Assembly: GCA_934096585.1 (NCBI GenBank)
Contig: CAKOMG010000004.1
Coordinates: 143,545 to 207,544, forward strand
Reading direction: 5' to 3'
Source: an uncultured Bacilli bacterium
GTDB taxonomy: Bacteria > Bacillota_I > Bacilli_A > ML615J-28 > CAG-698
DNA: 64,000 bases
Shown here: positions 34,418-43,916 of the stretch, one piece after another
How positions within the stretch are numbered: the stretch's first letter is position 1
Layout: every line of letters begins with the position of its first letter
Made by a program: the position numbers and the translations under genes
Notes under the pieces: model-generated
What the model was told of the DNA's origin: nothing
Seen by the model: only the letters and a program-made list of their open reading frames with translations
Databases searched by the model: none

Positions 34418-35296
34418 GTGAAAAGAAATTTAATTTTTATAATTTTAATTATGATGTTTTTTTGTTTAACAGGGTGTAATAAAGAAAAAGAAATAGATAA
34501 AGATTTAAAAGAAGATATTAAAGTTCTTAGTAAGTTAGGCATGGAAGGATCAGGAGCTGAATCTGGATCTGCGGGAGATTCGCCTGCGGATGCTTATTTA
34601 GGTGGAAATATTAGAATGAGTATTATGTTTCCAGGAATTCATGGTTTTTATACAGGAAAAATTGATTATAGTAAAATATATGTCTTATGTGCATATATAG
34701 AAGAAGCAAAAGAAGTAGGACGATATCAACGATTTACTGTTCCACATTATTATGATGATGTAACATGGGTTAAATATGAAAAAGAAGAAGATATAAAAGA
34801 AACGTATAAAGGCCTTATATTAACTGATACATTTATAGTATATAGTATTACCATATATAAAGATATATTAACAAATAAAGAATATAATCAAACATATAAA
34901 CTATATTATGATAAGTATTATGAAAGTAGTTATACATATCGTAAAGGGAAACCAGAAGTATTTAATCCAGAAGGCGAATATTTAATATCAGGTGTAAGTT
35001 TTAATCATATACTTGATTATATCAATAGATATTATCACAAATTTGATCATATATTTTTTGAATGGGGTAATAGTGATGAGTATATGCAAAAAATAGTATA
35101 TGAAGATAATGAACCATATGTAATTATTAAAAAAGATGAATTAATAGGATGTGATGATTTACAAGAATATATAATAAAAGAAGAATATTCTTATGAAAAA
35201 GATGGTGAGATAATTAACACAACTCAATATAAAATAAAATTAGAAGAAATAGTTAAAGGAATAGAGAGGAAACTAAATGAAAAAGATAATAAGTAA
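34418..35296 (+). CDS. Lipoprotein of unknown function
   Basis: A 292-residue protein starting at GTG, with AGAAGG six bases upstream. The signal peptide ends in the lipobox LTGC (Cys 20), so the protein is lipid-anchored outside. A Gly/Ser/Ala-rich linker (GSGAESGSAGDSPADAYLGG) follows; the body is rich in Tyr and Lys with predicted beta strands. I recognise no family. It overlaps the following pseudogene by 20 bases, which suggests a former two-gene operon. Confidence 0.65.
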   Translation: MKRNLIFIILIMMFFCLTGCNKEKEIDKDLKEDIKVLSKLGMEGSGAESGSAGDSPADAYLGGNIRMSIMFPGIHGFYTGKIDYSKIYVLCAYIEEAKEVGRYQRFTVPHYYDDVTWVKYEKEEDIKETYKGLILTDTFIVYSITIYKDILTNKEYNQTYKLYYDKYYESSYTYRKGKPEVFNPEGEYLISGVSFNHILDYINRYYHKFDHIFFEWGNSDEYMQKIVYEDNEPYVIIKKDELIGCDDLQEYIIKEEYSYEKDGEIINTTQYKIKLEEIVKGIERKLNEKDNK

Positions 35297-35965
35297 ATTA
35301 GTAATTATAGTTGTAAGTTTTTTATGTTTTTATAGTATTATAAGTCTTAATGAACATAGTAGATTTCTTGATGTAACATATGATGAATGTAAACAAGAAG
35401 ATGAAATTTGATATTATTTAAATAAAGGTGAGATAAAATATTATAATGAGACAAATGATGGAAAACCAGTTAAAATCAATTCTTATTATCATCTTTCTCA
35501 AGATACTAAAACGATTAAATACTATGTAGCTGATCATAATGACTATGATTCAACAATCACGTGGAAAGATAAAAGATTAACTTCCCTAATTGATGAGATA
35601 ACATTAATGAATATGGCAAGCATATTTAAAAATGATTTTATTAATAGCATAAAAAAATGGAATAACGTTTATTATTACTCATATGATGCTAATGGAAATA
35701 GAGTTGAAAATAAAGTTATTAATATAGTTGAAGGAAACAAAGAAGATTACAATTCAATTATTCATCCAAGTGAGTTAGAAAATGATTGTCATAATAGTTC
35801 AATAAATGCAAGTATGAATAAGTATGGAGATATAACAGTTAATAAAAAGGATGTTTTATACTAGAAGGAGAATATAAAACTAATACAAACTATATAATTG
35901 AAATTCATATTATAATTGAATGATTTAAAATAACTGGTGATAATTTTATCTTCCAATTAATTTAA
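35277..35965 (+). pseudogene. Degraded surface-protein gene with two in-frame TGA codons and a frameshift
   Basis: The frame starts at ATG 35277 with a signal-anchor-like N terminus (KIISKLVIIVVSFLCFYSII). It is broken at codon 45 by TGA (35409-35411, context DEI*YYLN), continues to a TAG at 35864, and appears to resume in another frame at 35858 (ILEGEYKTNTNYIIEI) after loss of one T in a T-run. That part meets a second TGA at 35921 and ends at TAA 35965. Both TGAs sit where Trp would fit. The family is unknown. Intact genes here use TGA as stop, so decay is the simplest reading. Confidence 0.65.
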
Positions 35966-35970
35966 ATACT

Positions 35971-35999
35971 AAAAGGGAGCTCGGCTGAGCTCTTTTTTT
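35971..35999 (+). terminator. Intrinsic terminator after the pseudogene
   Basis: GGGAGCTC(GGCT)GAGCTCTT followed by T residues; the lower stem uses G-U pairs. Confidence 0.85.
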
Positions 36000-36083
36000 G
36001 CTATACAATAAGTTGCTTTAATTATTTATATTTTTACTAAAATAATTTTTGTTATAGCAGTTAAAAATCTCTTGTTATTTACC

Positions 36084-36112
36084 TTGATATTTTTCTTATT
36101 TCAATGTATAAT
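36084..36112 (+). promoter_or_regulatory. SigA-type promoter of the walJ-rlmH-uvrB-mnmA-recD2 operon
   Basis: TTGATA at 36084-36089, a 17-bp spacer, and TATAAT at 36107-36112. Confidence 0.8.
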
Positions 36113-36136
36113 ATATATATTAAAAAAGGTGTAAAT

Positions 36137-36907
36137 ATGAGATTTCAAGTATTATCAAGTGGTTCAAAAGGGAACCTAACATATATAGAAACAGATAACA
36201 CAAATATATTATTAGATGCTGGAATAAGTAAAAAAGAAATAGTCGAAAGAAGTGATATAGATCTATCAAAAATAGATGCTATATTTATAACTCACGAACA
36301 TGTTGATCATGTTAAATATTTAGAGCAACTAGCTAGGTTTACAGGTGCACCAATATATATAAGTGAACTATCATTTAAAAAACTATATCCAAAATATATC
36401 AAAACATTAGATGGATTAAAGGTGAAATTTATAGAAGCAAATAAACAAATAAAAATTAATGATTTAACAGTTTTATCATTAAATCTTCAACATGATTCAG
36501 ACTGTTGCTATGGTTACATCTTTGTATCAAATGGCAAAAGTCTTGCGTATTGTACAGATACTGGATTTATTCCGCTTCCATACATTGATATACTTAAAAA
36601 AGTTGATGGATTAATTATTGAAGCAAATCATGATGTTGAAATGTTAATGAATAGTGCTAGACCTTGGTACTTAAAAAATAGAATACTATCAATTCATGGC
36701 CATATGTCTAATCAAATATGTGGAGAAATATTAAATAAAATAATAAGTGCAAAAAAAGTAAAAGTTGTTGTTTTAGCCCACTTAAGTGAGGAATGCAATA
36801 CAGAAGAATTAGCAATGGATACCGTAATAGAAAATATTGATTCTACTTATTTGCCTGAGTTTTTTATCGCAAAACAACATTCTGCTTTGCAAATAATTGA
36901 GGTATAA
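36137..36907 (+). CDS. walJ: Metallo-beta-lactamase fold hydrolase WalJ (YycJ)
   Basis: A 256-residue protein of the MBL superfamily with the opening LSSGSKGNLTYIE, the metal motif ITHEHVDHVK near residue 55 and further ligands in YCTDTG and SIHGHMSN. This matches YycJ/WalJ, a 5'-3' exonuclease-like protein of the walRK region of Firmicutes, involved in cell division coordination or DNA repair. walRK is not beside it here, but rlmH follows as in Bacilli. ATG 36137 is set by AAAGGTG; the longer frame lies over the promoter. Confidence 0.85.
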   Translation: MRFQVLSSGSKGNLTYIETDNTNILLDAGISKKEIVERSDIDLSKIDAIFITHEHVDHVKYLEQLARFTGAPIYISELSFKKLYPKYIKTLDGLKVKFIEANKQIKINDLTVLSLNLQHDSDCCYGYIFVSNGKSLAYCTDTGFIPLPYIDILKKVDGLIIEANHDVEMLMNSARPWYLKNRILSIHGHMSNQICGEILNKIISAKKVKVVVLAHLSEECNTEELAMDTVIENIDSTYLPEFFIAKQHSALQIIEV

Positions 36908-36908
36908 A

Positions 36909-37382
36909 ATGGGAACAATAATAAATATAAAAATAATATGTGTAGGCAAAATAAAAGAAAAATATTTTACTGATGGCATACTAGAATATAAAAAAAGATT
37001 AAATGCTTTTTGCAATGTTCAAGAAATAGAAGTCAAAGAAGTCAATACGAATGATGTTTCAAAGAATATAGAATTAGAAGGAGAAAATATTTTAGAAGTA
37101 ATTAAACCTACTGATTATGTTGTTGCTTTGGCAATTTTAGGAAAGCAATTAGATAGTATTGAATTTTCAAAAAAAATTGAAGAACATTATACTTACTCTT
37201 CATCAGTAATTACATTTGTTATTGGTGGTTCAAATGGATTAAGTGATAAAGTGTTAGCAAGAAGTAATTATAAATTATCATTTGGTAAAGTTACTTATCC
37301 TCACCAGTTAATGCGATTAATTCTTTTTGAACAAATCTATAGAGCAATGATGATAATTAATAATCATAAATACCATAAATAG
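36909..37382 (+). CDS. rlmH: 23S rRNA (pseudouridine-1915-N3) methyltransferase RlmH
   Basis: A 157-residue SPOUT methyltransferase that methylates pseudouridine 1915 in helix 69. It has the family signatures VGKIKEKYFTDGILEYKKRL near the N terminus, FVIGGSNGLSDKVLARSNYKLSFGKVTYPHQLMR and LFEQIYRAMMIINNHKYHK at the C terminus, with the knot AdoMet site between. ATG 36909 lies two bases after the walJ stop with GAGGT upstream; upstream extension in frame lacks a ribosome site. Confidence 0.95.
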   Translation: MGTIINIKIICVGKIKEKYFTDGILEYKKRLNAFCNVQEIEVKEVNTNDVSKNIELEGENILEVIKPTDYVVALAILGKQLDSIEFSKKIEEHYTYSSSVITFVIGGSNGLSDKVLARSNYKLSFGKVTYPHQLMRLILFEQIYRAMMIINNHKYHK

Positions 37383-37393
37383 AAAGGAATAAT

Positions 37394-39361
37394 ATGTTTA
37401 AATTACATTCAACATATCAGCCAATGGGTGATCAACCAGAGGCCATAAACAAATTAACTAATAATTTAAAAAATGGTGTTAAGTATCAAACTTTACTTGG
37501 GGCTACAGGAACTGGTAAAACTTTTACTATTGCAAATGTAATTCAAAACATTGGAAAAAACACTTTAGTTTTGGCACATAATAAAACTCTAGCTGGGCAG
37601 TTATATAGTGAATTAAAAGCATTATTTCCAGAAAATAGAGTTGAATATTTTATTTCTTATTATGATTATTATCAACCAGAAGCATATGTTGCTAGTAGAG
37701 ATTTATATATAGAAAAAGATTCAAGTATAAATGATGATATTGATCAAATGCGTCATAGTGCCGTTTCCAGTTTATTAACTGAAGATAATGTAATAGTAGT
37801 CAGCAGTGTATCATGCATTTATGGTATCGGTGATCCAGATGATTATGAGAATAATTTATTTATGATTCGTGAACATGATATAATTACAAGAAAAGATTTA
37901 TTGGCAAGATTAATTAAAATGCAGTATGAAAGAAATGATTATGAACTTAAAAGAGGAACATTCCGTATTAAGGGCGATATAGTTGATATTGTACCAACTG
38001 GTGAAAAAGAAGAAGCAATAAGATTAGAGTTTTTTGATGATGAAGTAGATAAAATCAAAGTTATAGATACCTTAACTGGAAAAATAATTGGGTCTAAAAA
38101 GATTGCTACAATCTATCCCGCAACATTATTTAGTGTTAGTGATGATAAATTACATGAAGCAATTACAAGAATCAAGGAAGAGTTAAAAGATAGAATCGCT
38201 TATTTTAAGGCTAATAATAAATTATTAGAAGCAGAACGAATTGAGCAAAGAACTAATTATGATATTGAGATGCTTGAAGAAATTGGGATGTGTAGTGGTA
38301 TTGAAAACTATTCGCGCCATTTAACGCTTAGAGACGAAGGAGAAACACCATACACTTTACTTGATTATTTTAAACATGATTTTTTGCTTGTTGTTGATGA
38401 AAGCCACGTTACATTGCCTCAAGTTAGAGGAATGTATAATGGTGATAGAGCCAGAAAACAAAGTTTAGTTGATTATGGATTTCGTTTGCCTTCTGCACTT
38501 GATAATAGACCATTAAAATTTGATGAATTTGAATCAAAATTAGATCAAGTAATTTATGTTAGTGCTACACCAACGGATTATGAAAAAAATAAAAGTTATG
38601 AAATAGTTGAACAAATAATAAGGCCGACTGGATTATTAGATCCAATTGTTGAAATAAGAAAAACAAAAGGCCAAATTGATGATTTAGTAAAAGAAATATA
38701 TGGGCGCATTCGCAATAATGAGAGAGTTTTAATTGTCACTTTAACAATAAAAATGAGTGAAGAATTAACAACTTACTTAAAAGATTTAGATATTAAAGTT
38801 GCTTATTTACATTCTGAAGTAAAATCATTAGAACGCCTTGAAATAATTAGACAGTTAAGAATGGGAACATATGATGTTCTAGTTGGAATTAATTTATTAA
38901 GAGAAGGATTAGATATTCCTGAGGTCTCTTTAATTGCCATACTTGATGCTGATAAAGAGGGTTTCTTGAGAAGTGAAACATCACTAATACAGATTATTGG
39001 TCGTGCTGCAAGAAATAGTAATGGTAAAGTAATAATGTATGCAGATAATGTCACTAAATCTATGGAAAGTGCAATAACAGAAACTTATAGAAGACGTAGC
39101 ATTCAAGACAAATATAATAAAGAGCATAATATTATTCCAAAGACAATTAAGAAAAATATCAATGAAGCATTAATCATTACTAAAGAGGAAATAATGGAAG
39201 AAAAAGTTGATATGAATAATTTAGAAAGTATGTCTAAAGTTGAAAAGAAAGCTTTAATAGCCAAACTAGAAAAAGAAATGACAGAAGCTGCAAAGAAACT
39301 AGATTTCGAACAAGCTATGTCACTAAGAGATATAATATTTGAAATAAAAGCAGGATTATAG
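37394..39361 (+). CDS. uvrB: Excinuclease ABC subunit B
   Basis: A 655-residue DNA repair helicase-like protein of nucleotide excision repair. The Walker A GATGTGKT is near residue 36, the beta-hairpin YYDYYQPEAYV near 92, the DEAD-like VVDESH near 335, helicase motif VI QIIGRAARN near 540, and the C-terminal UvrB/UvrC interaction motif (LEKEMTEAAKKLDFEQAMSLRDII, in part) closes the protein. Length is normal. uvrA and uvrC are not in the window. It lies in an operon, 11 bases after rlmH. Confidence 0.97.
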   Translation: MFKLHSTYQPMGDQPEAINKLTNNLKNGVKYQTLLGATGTGKTFTIANVIQNIGKNTLVLAHNKTLAGQLYSELKALFPENRVEYFISYYDYYQPEAYVASRDLYIEKDSSINDDIDQMRHSAVSSLLTEDNVIVVSSVSCIYGIGDPDDYENNLFMIREHDIITRKDLLARLIKMQYERNDYELKRGTFRIKGDIVDIVPTGEKEEAIRLEFFDDEVDKIKVIDTLTGKIIGSKKIATIYPATLFSVSDDKLHEAITRIKEELKDRIAYFKANNKLLEAERIEQRTNYDIEMLEEIGMCSGIENYSRHLTLRDEGETPYTLLDYFKHDFLLVVDESHVTLPQVRGMYNGDRARKQSLVDYGFRLPSALDNRPLKFDEFESKLDQVIYVSATPTDYEKNKSYEIVEQIIRPTGLLDPIVEIRKTKGQIDDLVKEIYGRIRNNERVLIVTLTIKMSEELTTYLKDLDIKVAYLHSEVKSLERLEIIRQLRMGTYDVLVGINLLREGLDIPEVSLIAILDADKEGFLRSETSLIQIIGRAARNSNGKVIMYADNVTKSMESAITETYRRRSIQDKYNKEHNIIPKTIKKNINEALIITKEEIMEEKVDMNNLESMSKVEKKALIAKLEKEMTEAAKKLDFEQAMSLRDIIFEIKAGL

Positions 39362-39363
39362 AT

Positions 39364-40488
39364 ATGAAAAAAAAGAAAGTGATTGTAGGATTAAGTGGTG
39401 GCGTTGATAGTGCTGTTGCTTGCTTATTATTGAAACAACAAGGATATGAAGTTGAAGGAATGTTTATGAGAAATTGGGATTCATCCATTAATAATGATGT
39501 CCTTGGAAATCCCAATAATCCTAATGATGTATGTCCTCAAGAGAAAGATTATATGGATGCAAAAAAAACAGCAGAAATGTTAAATATTCCTTTGCATCGT
39601 GTTGATTTTGTTGAAGAGTATTGGAATAATGTTTTTCAATATTTTCTTGATGAATATAATAATAATAGAACACCAAATCCTGACATATTATGTAATAAAG
39701 AGATTAAATTCAAGTGCTTTTTAGATAAAGCAAATGAGTTAGGATGCGATTATATAGCAATGGGCCATTATGCGAGGGTTGTTCATGATGGATCTAAACA
39801 TACATTGCTTAGAGGTGTAGATGAAAATAAGGATCAATCTTATTTTTTATGCCAATTAACAGAGACTCAAATTGCCAAAGCTTTGTTTCCTATCGGAGAC
39901 TTAACAAAACCAGAAGTAAGAAAAATAGCTTTGGAAAACAATTTGAATGTAGCTACAAAAAAAGACTCAACTGGAGTATGTTTTATAGGTGAAAGAAATT
40001 TTAAGGAATTTCTTAAAAATTATATACTTGCAAAACCAGGAAACATTTGTACTATGAGTGGAGAAGTTGTTGGAAAACATGATGGAATAATGTTTTATAC
40101 GATTGGACAACGCCATGGACTTGGCATTGGGGGACCTGGGGATGCCTGGTTTGTAATTGGAAAGAGACCTAAAGACAATGTTTTGTTGGTTGGACAAGGT
40201 GATGAACAAGAATATTTATATTCAAATAAATGCATAGTTACAAATGTCAATTGGATGCATGAAAAATTTGAAGGAAAAAAACATGTAACTGCAAAGTTTA
40301 GATATAGACAAAAGGACGTAAATGTCACTATTAGATTTATTGATGATAACACTCTAGAGGTTTTATATCCTGATAAGAGTAAAGCAGTAACACCTGGACA
40401 AGCTGCAGTATTTTATGATAAAGAGGTAGTTTTAGGTGGCGGAACAATTGATAAAGTATATATGGATGAAGTTCTAAGAGAATATTAG
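39364..40488 (+). CDS. mnmA: tRNA-specific 2-thiouridylase MnmA
   Basis: A 374-residue enzyme that makes the 2-thio group of U34 in Lys, Glu and Gln tRNAs. The PP-loop VGLSGGVDSAVA is at residue 7. The catalytic cysteines are in NPDILCNKEIKF (about C109) and STGVCFIGERNF (about C205). GRRHG-like IGQRHGLGIGG and the C-terminal barrel follow. It starts two bases after the uvrB stop. The length of the family is about 360-375 residues, so it is complete. Confidence 0.96.
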   Translation: MKKKKVIVGLSGGVDSAVACLLLKQQGYEVEGMFMRNWDSSINNDVLGNPNNPNDVCPQEKDYMDAKKTAEMLNIPLHRVDFVEEYWNNVFQYFLDEYNNNRTPNPDILCNKEIKFKCFLDKANELGCDYIAMGHYARVVHDGSKHTLLRGVDENKDQSYFLCQLTETQIAKALFPIGDLTKPEVRKIALENNLNVATKKDSTGVCFIGERNFKEFLKNYILAKPGNICTMSGEVVGKHDGIMFYTIGQRHGLGIGGPGDAWFVIGKRPKDNVLLVGQGDEQEYLYSNKCIVTNVNWMHEKFEGKKHVTAKFRYRQKDVNVTIRFIDDNTLEVLYPDKSKAVTPGQAAVFYDKEVVLGGGTIDKVYMDEVLREY

Positions 40489-40500
40489 AAAGGAGAAAAG

Positions 40501-42864
40501 ATGGATAAAGTAATAGGATCTGTTACCAAAATAGTATATTATAATGAAAGCAATGGCTATGGCATTATTAAATTAAAAATTGATTTTAGAAATAGTATAA
40601 ATGCAAGTTATCAAAATATACTATTTTCTAATACCATATCTGTTTTATCCACTTTTGATAGAAAACCTTTTGAGGATGAAGAATATGAATTTGAAGGAGA
40701 ACTCGAAACATCTAGTTATGGATATCAATTAAAAGCAAAAAACTTTAGAAGAATTAATGAAACATCAAAAGAAGGAATAATTACTTATCTTTCAAGTGAT
40801 TTGTTTCCTCAGGTAGGTAAAAAAGCAGCTACTAAAGTCTTTGAAGCATTGGGTGAAAATGCCTTACAATTAATTATTGATAATCGTGATTGTTTAGATA
40901 ATGTAAATATTACGAATAAGCAAAAAGATACATTATATGAAAATTTAGTTATTCATTACTCTAAAGAAAAGAATTTAGTTGAGCTTCTTAATATGGGCAT
41001 CGGAATGGGCACGAGTGTAAAGATAATCAATGCACTTGGTGACAAAGCCATCAACGTTGTTAAAACTAATCCATATAAATTAATTGATTTAGTTGAAGGA
41101 ATTGCATTTGTAAGAGCTGATGAAATAGCAAAAAAAATGAATATAAAAAAAGATGCAGATATAAGACTTTATGCATTAATTAATTATATAATAAATTCTT
41201 TGGTATATAGCACTGGTAATACATATTTTCCAATTGAAGAGCTTCGTGAAAAAGTAAATGAGTTTGCTCAATCACAAGATATCATTATTGAAAAAGATAA
41301 ATTCAATACTTTAGTTGAACAATTAAAAAATGATAAAAAAATAGTTATTGAAAATAATAACATTTTTGAATATCATTTATATTATGATGAAATTAGTGTT
41401 GCTAAAAACATAATAGGATTTTTAAATAATAATAAATTAGATTATAGCAAGAATAAAGTTGAATATGCTATCAAAGAAGTAATGGATAACAATAATATAG
41501 TTTATAGTAATAAACAAATAGAAGCAATCAAAACGGCTTTACTTGAACCAGTGACAATTATTACAGGTGGACCAGGTACTGGAAAATCAACAATAATTAA
41601 AGGCCTTGTTGAAGCATATGCATCATTATTTAAACAGCCTGATTTAATAAAAAAACAAATATACTTGTTAGCTCCAACCGGAAGAGCGAGTAAGCGATTA
41701 AAAGAAGTAACATTGCATCCTAATGCTTGTACTATCCATAAATTTTTAGGTTATCAGGGCCATGGTTATTTTAGTGCGTTAGAAGAAGGACCAATTGATG
41801 CTAAACTAATTATTATAGATGAGTTTAGTATGGTTGATATATCTTTAGCTTCAATATTATTTAAGTGTATTGCTCCAAATACTAAAATAATAATTGTTGG
41901 GGATGTTGATCAATTACCAGCAGTTGGGGCAGGAGATGTATTGAGAGATTTGATAGAAAGTAAAGAAATATCTACAATAAAGCTTGATAAAATTCATAGA
42001 CAAGCTAGTGATTCAACAATAGTTAAATTAGCTCATGAAATTAATGAAGGTTATCTTCCACAAAGCGTTATAGAAAAACAACATGATAGAAACTTTATTG
42101 CATGTGAAGATGATCGCATAGTAGAAATAATTAAACAAGTTGTGAAACAAGGCATTGCCTCAAATATGGATTTAATTAAAGATATTCAAGTATTAGTTCC
42201 AATGTATAAAGGTTTAGTTGGAATAGATTCCATAAATTATAATTTGCAAGATACATTTAATAGTACTGGTAAAGAAATAATATATAACGGCAAACGATTA
42301 AGAGAAAACGATAAAGTAATTCAATTAGTAAATCGTCAAGAAAAACAAGTAATGAATGGTGATATAGGATATATAAGAGCTATAAACATAGAAAATGAAT
42401 CTTTTAAGAGTCTAGATGTTATGTTTGAATTTGGCTCAGTACATTATGAAAAAGAAGAAATAGAAGATTTGAATTTAGCTTATGCTATATCAATTCATAA
42501 AGCTCAAGGTAGTGAGTTTAAACTAGTAATTGTTCCGTTTAGTTTTAAATATTATATAATGTTAAAGCGAAAACTAATATATACAGCAATTACAAGAGCC
42601 AAAGAGTTTTTAATAATGATTGGTAATATTGAAGCATTAAGAAAAGGTATTGTTCAAATAGAAGATAAACGTAAAACAAAATTGCAAGATAGACTGCATG
42701 AAATAATGAAAAATCCAAATAAAATATATGATAATGATAGTGCTTTCTCAGAAATTAGTGATAAAACTGATGTTTCCATTAGCGATTTTTTAGATCAAGA
42801 AATGCAAGATTTAGAAGAAATGGAAAATATTTCACCTTATGATTTTATGAAAAAACGCAAATAA
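40501..42864 (+). CDS. recD2: ATP-dependent RecD2-type DNA helicase
   Basis: A 787-residue SF1B helicase. An N-terminal OB-like and HhH region (1-330) with the motif VGKKAATKVFEALG precedes the helicase core: Walker A TGGPGTGKSTIIKG near residue 356, Walker B IIIDEFSMVD near 440, GDVDQLPAVGAGDVL near 470, and motif VI AYAISIHKAQGSEF near 660. RecD2 unwinds DNA 5'-3' and acts in replication and repair without RecBC. AGAAAGGAG is the ribosome site. The C-terminal 60 residues are acidic and low in structure. Confidence 0.93.
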   Translation: MDKVIGSVTKIVYYNESNGYGIIKLKIDFRNSINASYQNILFSNTISVLSTFDRKPFEDEEYEFEGELETSSYGYQLKAKNFRRINETSKEGIITYLSSDLFPQVGKKAATKVFEALGENALQLIIDNRDCLDNVNITNKQKDTLYENLVIHYSKEKNLVELLNMGIGMGTSVKIINALGDKAINVVKTNPYKLIDLVEGIAFVRADEIAKKMNIKKDADIRLYALINYIINSLVYSTGNTYFPIEELREKVNEFAQSQDIIIEKDKFNTLVEQLKNDKKIVIENNNIFEYHLYYDEISVAKNIIGFLNNNKLDYSKNKVEYAIKEVMDNNNIVYSNKQIEAIKTALLEPVTIITGGPGTGKSTIIKGLVEAYASLFKQPDLIKKQIYLLAPTGRASKRLKEVTLHPNACTIHKFLGYQGHGYFSALEEGPIDAKLIIIDEFSMVDISLASILFKCIAPNTKIIIVGDVDQLPAVGAGDVLRDLIESKEISTIKLDKIHRQASDSTIVKLAHEINEGYLPQSVIEKQHDRNFIACEDDRIVEIIKQVVKQGIASNMDLIKDIQVLVPMYKGLVGIDSINYNLQDTFNSTGKEIIYNGKRLRENDKVIQLVNRQEKQVMNGDIGYIRAINIENESFKSLDVMFEFGSVHYEKEEIEDLNLAYAISIHKAQGSEFKLVIVPFSFKYYIMLKRKLIYTAITRAKEFLIMIGNIEALRKGIVQIEDKRKTKLQDRLHEIMKNPNKIYDNDSAFSEISDKTDVSISDFLDQEMQDLEEMENISPYDFMKKRK

Positions 42865-42884
42865 TAATATTGCGAGGTGTAAAA

Positions 42885-43046
42885 ATGAAAAAAATTAAAC
42901 ACGCAATGTTGTTTATGGGCATTGGTGCAGTCATGACTTTTGCGGCAATGAAAATGATGAATTCAGATTGTTGTGATAAAGTAGATGATTTAATGTGTAA
43001 AGAAAAGAGAATGTTAAAAAAATTGAAAAAGAAAATGTTTAATTAA
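42885..43046 (+). CDS. Small membrane-associated protein
   Basis: A 53-residue protein: MKKIKHAMLFMGIGAVMTFA begins a short hydrophobic helix (about 6-24), then SDCCDKVDDLMCKE with three cysteines, then a basic helix (MLKKLKKKMFN). GAGGTG lies 8 bases before the ATG, and a terminator hairpin follows, so it is probably a true last gene of the operon. I recognise no family. Confidence 0.5.
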   Translation: MKKIKHAMLFMGIGAVMTFAAMKMMNSDCCDKVDDLMCKEKRMLKKLKKKMFN

Positions 43047-43060
43047 TGAAAATATGTCAT

Positions 43061-43089
43061 AAAAAGTAAAGCTATAGTCTTTACTTTTT
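43061..43089 (+). terminator. Probable terminator closing the walJ-recD2 operon
   Basis: AAAAAGTAAAG(CTATAGT)CTTTACTTTTT, 11 bp; the T-run is part of the stem. Confidence 0.65.
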
Positions 43090-43099
43090 GGTCATTTTA

Positions 43100-43108
43100 T
43101 GATATAAT
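43100..43108 (+). promoter_or_regulatory. Extended -10 promoter of yebC
   Basis: TGATATAAT, with TTTACT (43080-43085) as a weak -35. Confidence 0.6.
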
Positions 43109-43143
43109 AGTATGTAATTTTATAAGGAAAGGAATATTTAATT

Positions 43144-43872
43144 ATGGGAAGAGCTCATGAAGTGCGTGCTGCATCAATGGCAAAAACTGCCGCAGCAAAA
43201 AGTAAATTAAATGCAAAATGGGGAAAAGCAATATTTGTAGCTGCTAAGTCTGGTGTTCCTGATCCTGAATTAAATCAAACTTTAAAGAAAGAAATTGAAA
43301 AAGCAAAAAGAGAACAAGTTAGTGCTGATGTTATAAAAAGAGCAATTGAAAAGGCAAAAGGTGGAAGTACTGAATCTTACACATCAGAAAGATATGAAGG
43401 ATTTGGACCAGGTAATTCAATGTGGATTGTTGATTGCTTAACGGATAACCATAATCGTACATTAACTGCTGTTAGAACAGCTTTCAGTAGAGTTGGTGGT
43501 AATTTAGGCGCTAGTGGTTGTGTAACTCATATGTTCACTAATCAATCTGTTTTTAGTTTTGAAGGTGAAGATGAAGAAGCAGTATTAGAAGGATTACTAG
43601 AACACGATTGTGAAGTTGATGATATTCAATTGGAAGATGGGGTAATTTCAGTATTTGCTCCTCAACAAGCATATCAACAAGTAAGAGATGCATTAGTTGC
43701 ATTATATCCAAACGTTGAATTTTTAGAAGATCATACTACTTGGGTACCATCTAGCTATGTTCAATTAGCTGAAGATCACGATAAACAAAAATATGAAAGA
43801 TTCATTGAAATGTTAGATGATTGTGATGATGTTCAAGATTATTATCACAACATTAAATTTGATGAAGAATAA
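43144..43872 (+). CDS. yebC: YebC/PmpR (TACO1) family protein
   Basis: A 242-residue cytosolic protein conserved across bacteria. It begins MGRAHEVRAASMAKTAAAKSK and has the family region ADVIKRAIEKAKGG near residue 60, then YEGFGPGN and NRTLTAVRTAFSRVGGNLGASGCV. Members act as transcription regulators or as translation factors that help ribosomes pass difficult sequences. It is of normal length. It is monocistronic: an extended -10 promoter and a strong terminator enclose it. Confidence 0.95.
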   Translation: MGRAHEVRAASMAKTAAAKSKLNAKWGKAIFVAAKSGVPDPELNQTLKKEIEKAKREQVSADVIKRAIEKAKGGSTESYTSERYEGFGPGNSMWIVDCLTDNHNRTLTAVRTAFSRVGGNLGASGCVTHMFTNQSVFSFEGEDEEAVLEGLLEHDCEVDDIQLEDGVISVFAPQQAYQQVRDALVALYPNVEFLEDHTTWVPSSYVQLAEDHDKQKYERFIEMLDDCDDVQDYYHNIKFDEE

Positions 43873-43899
43873 GGATTTACCCAGTAAATCCTTTTTTTT
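43873..43899 (+). terminator. Intrinsic terminator after yebC
   Basis: GGATTTAC(CCA)GTAAATCC followed by eight T residues, starting right after the stop codon. Confidence 0.9.
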
Positions 43900-43916
43900 A
43901 AACAAAGGAGAAAAAA

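Noticed and set aside
35277..35965. Mycoplasma-type genetic code (TGA as Trp)
   Set aside because: Intact conserved genes including tsaE, rimI and the PHP phosphatase end in TGA, and Trp is coded by TGG throughout.
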